From: CAYRWK01 sp964427965
GTDB taxonomy: Bacteria; Patescibacteriota; WWE3; UBA101185; UBA10185
Reading direction: 5' to 3'
Assembly: GCA_964427965.1 (NCBI GenBank)
Contig: CAYRWK010000043.1
Location: 1 to 6,661, forward strand
Length of the DNA stretch: 6,661 nucleotides
A program made the translations under genes and the position numbers. This document shows, one piece after another, positions 5,647-6,661 of the stretch. Under the pieces are notes generated by a model that worked only from the letters and a program-made list of their open reading frames with translations, did no database searches and had not been told where the DNA came from. Numbering within the stretch: the first letter of the stretch is position 1; each line of letters starts with the position of its first letter.

Positions 5647-6621
5647 CTATTCTATATCTTTTTGGTCAAACGATCCAACGTATTTTTTTAAGAATGATAG
5701 AAACTCGTCTTTAAGGTCGTCTCTTTTTAATGCAAACTTGACGGTGGCTTTAAGAAATCTTATGGGATCTCCTGTTGTTAACCACTCACCCTCAATTGGT
5801 TGAGCGATTACGCTTTTACCTTTTTTTGCAAGACGATTTAAGATGTCAGCAATCCAAAGTTCCCCGTCTTTGCCTGTTGGGGTTTCCATTAATTCTTCTA
5901 TTACATCGTGTGTAAAGATAAACCTTCCAAATTGAGCCATATTTGAAGGGTTTTTGCCCAGAGGCATTTTTTCAAGGTTTTCTTCAATTTCGTACTTATA
6001 CTTACCATCTTTTTTGTATTTAACTGTTGCGTATCTATCAACTTCGCTGTCGGGTACTTCTTGGACGCCAAGTACCGCCGAAGGTTTGTATTTTTCGTAA
6101 ACATCTATTAATTGTTTGGTAATAGGGGGATTGCCAAGAGTTAAATCGTCTCCAAACATGTATACAAAGGCCTCATCATCGTCTATTAAGTTTTTAGCCG
6201 CCATAAGAGGGGAGCCGTTACCGTAAGGCAAGTGTTTCTTTTGTCTCACATATACAAAATTTGCCATTTGAGGAATATCTCTTATCATTTCTAACCTTTC
6301 GATTTTACCGCTTTCCTCCAACATACTTTCAAGTTCCGAGTGGTTGTCAAAGTAGTCTTCCATGATACCAAGCCCTGCACGAGTTACTAAAATAATATCT
6401 TTTATTCCTGAATTAACTGCTTCTTCTACCAGGTAATGAATTATTGGTTTATCAATAATGGGTAACATTTCTTTTGGCTGATTTTTAGTCGCCGGAAGAA
6501 ATCTTGTTCCGTAACCTGCGGCGGCAATTATTGCTTTTGTGATCTTTCTAGGTTCTTTTTTTAGTGTTTTTAAAGTCGTAACATGACTGTCTGTATTGCT
6601 TTGTTTTTTAATGTTAGACAT
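5647..6621 (-). CDS. galU: GalU-like UTP-glucose-1-phosphate uridylyltransferase family protein
   Basis: The 324-residue protein is a Rossmann-like sugar nucleotidyltransferase. The nucleotide-binding signature AAAGYGTRFLPATKNQPKEM lies at 33-52, metal-site MFGDDL at 155-160, DRYATVKY at 195-202, EKMPLGKNPSN at 217-227 (aligning with the EKP..PSN sugar-phosphate motif, K218), and TTGDPIRFLKATVKFAL at 282-298. Order and length match bacterial GalU/GtaB, which make UDP-glucose from UTP and glucose-1-phosphate in the cytoplasm. Several GalU positions differ: GLGHA is replaced by PYGNGSPL (132-139), GEIQLTDA by GELWIADI, and DCGxK by TTGDP, so nucleotide or sugar preference might differ. The ATG at 6621 is chosen over the in-frame TTG at 6660, because the extra residues resemble no GalU N-terminus and would overlap a candidate promoter. 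Even so, about 27 residues precede the core, somewhat longer than in Escherichia coli. It is first in an operon with the Ig-like gene. Confidence 0.82.
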   Translation of the reverse strand: MSNIKKQSNTDSHVTTLKTLKKEPRKITKAIIAAAGYGTRFLPATKNQPKEMLPIIDKPIIHYLVEEAVNSGIKDIILVTRAGLGIMEDYFDNHSELESMLEESGKIERLEMIRDIPQMANFVYVRQKKHLPYGNGSPLMAAKNLIDDDEAFVYMFGDDLTLGNPPITKQLIDVYEKYKPSAVLGVQEVPDSEVDRYATVKYKKDGKYKYEIEENLEKMPLGKNPSNMAQFGRFIFTHDVIEELMETPTGKDGELWIADILNRLAKKGKSVIAQPIEGEWLTTGDPIRFLKATVKFALKRDDLKDEFLSFLKKYVGSFDQKDIE

Positions 6622-6632
6622 AGGTACGTAAT

Positions 6633-6660
6633 ATTTTAACAGTATCGTTTTAAATAACAA
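6633..6660 (-). promoter_or_regulatory. Candidate promoter for the GalU-like gene
   Basis: On the minus strand, TTGTTA at 6660-6655 (4 of 6 to TTGACA), a 16-nt spacer, and TAAAAT at 6638-6633 (5 of 6 to TATAAT) form a plausible sigma-70-type promoter. Only 11 bases lie between the -10 and the ATG at 6621, so the leader would be about 5 nt or less. No SD is present in that leader, so initiation would be leaderless or nearly so. In such AT-rich DNA a chance match is possible. Confidence 0.4.
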
Positions 6661-6661
6661 C

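Noticed and set aside
5476..5691. A 71-codon plus-strand reading frame near the Ig-like gene start
   Set aside because: It is antisense to the membrane segment of the Ig-like gene and the end of the GalU-like gene, both well supported, and has no features of its own.
6622..6660. An upstream TTG start for the GalU-like gene
   Set aside because: The added residues do not resemble GalU, no SD precedes it in the window, and the stretch holds a plausible promoter.
1..6661. CRISPR arrays, insertion sequences, tRNAs or riboswitches
   Set aside because: I saw no regularly spaced repeats, inverted terminal repeats or transposase motifs. Coding sequence fills nearly all bases, leaving only 35 bp and 40 bp outside genes.

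Overview
This window is an AT-rich, tightly packed bacterial stretch with six protein-coding genes and almost no non-coding DNA. The low GC, short or overlapping gene junctions, few recognisable Shine-Dalgarno (SD) sites, and membrane-anchored glycosidases beside a flippase and a ligase would fit a Candidate Phyla Radiation (Patescibacteria, Microgenomates-like) genome. That placement is inference; no rRNA or other marker gene is present. No reading frame contains an internal TGA, and TGA, TAG and TAA all act as stops, so the standard bacterial code applies and this is not an SR1/Gracilibacteria-type code.

Layout. Positions 1-1175 (minus) hold a membrane-anchored family 18 glycoside hydrolase, cut off by the left edge. 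A 35-bp divergent gap follows. Positions 1211-4912 (plus) are a three-gene operon: an anchored clan GH-A glycosidase, a Wzx-type flippase (ATGA overlap), and an O-antigen ligase/polymerase-like membrane protein (17-nt overlap with an internal SD). Positions 4890-6621 (minus) carry a two-gene operon converging on the first, with a 23-nt tail-to-tail overlap: a GalU-like sugar nucleotidyltransferase, then, 4 nt downstream, a membrane protein with two Ig-like domains.

How the genes may work together. The GalU-like enzyme would supply an activated sugar (probably UDP-glucose). The flippase would move a lipid-linked glycan across the membrane, and the ligase-like protein would polymerise it or transfer it to an acceptor. 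The two anchored glycosidases could trim or bind glycan outside the membrane. No glycosyltransferase lies in the window, so the assembly genes must be elsewhere.

The most notable points are: a GH18 active-site motif in which both inner aspartates read as asparagine while the catalytic glutamate is kept; a clan GH-A glycosidase translationally coupled to a flippase and ligase; a GalU-like enzyme differing from the textbook family at several signature positions; and promoter -10-like boxes placed so close to start codons that leaderless translation is plausible. I found no CRISPR array, mobile element, RNA gene or clear terminator.
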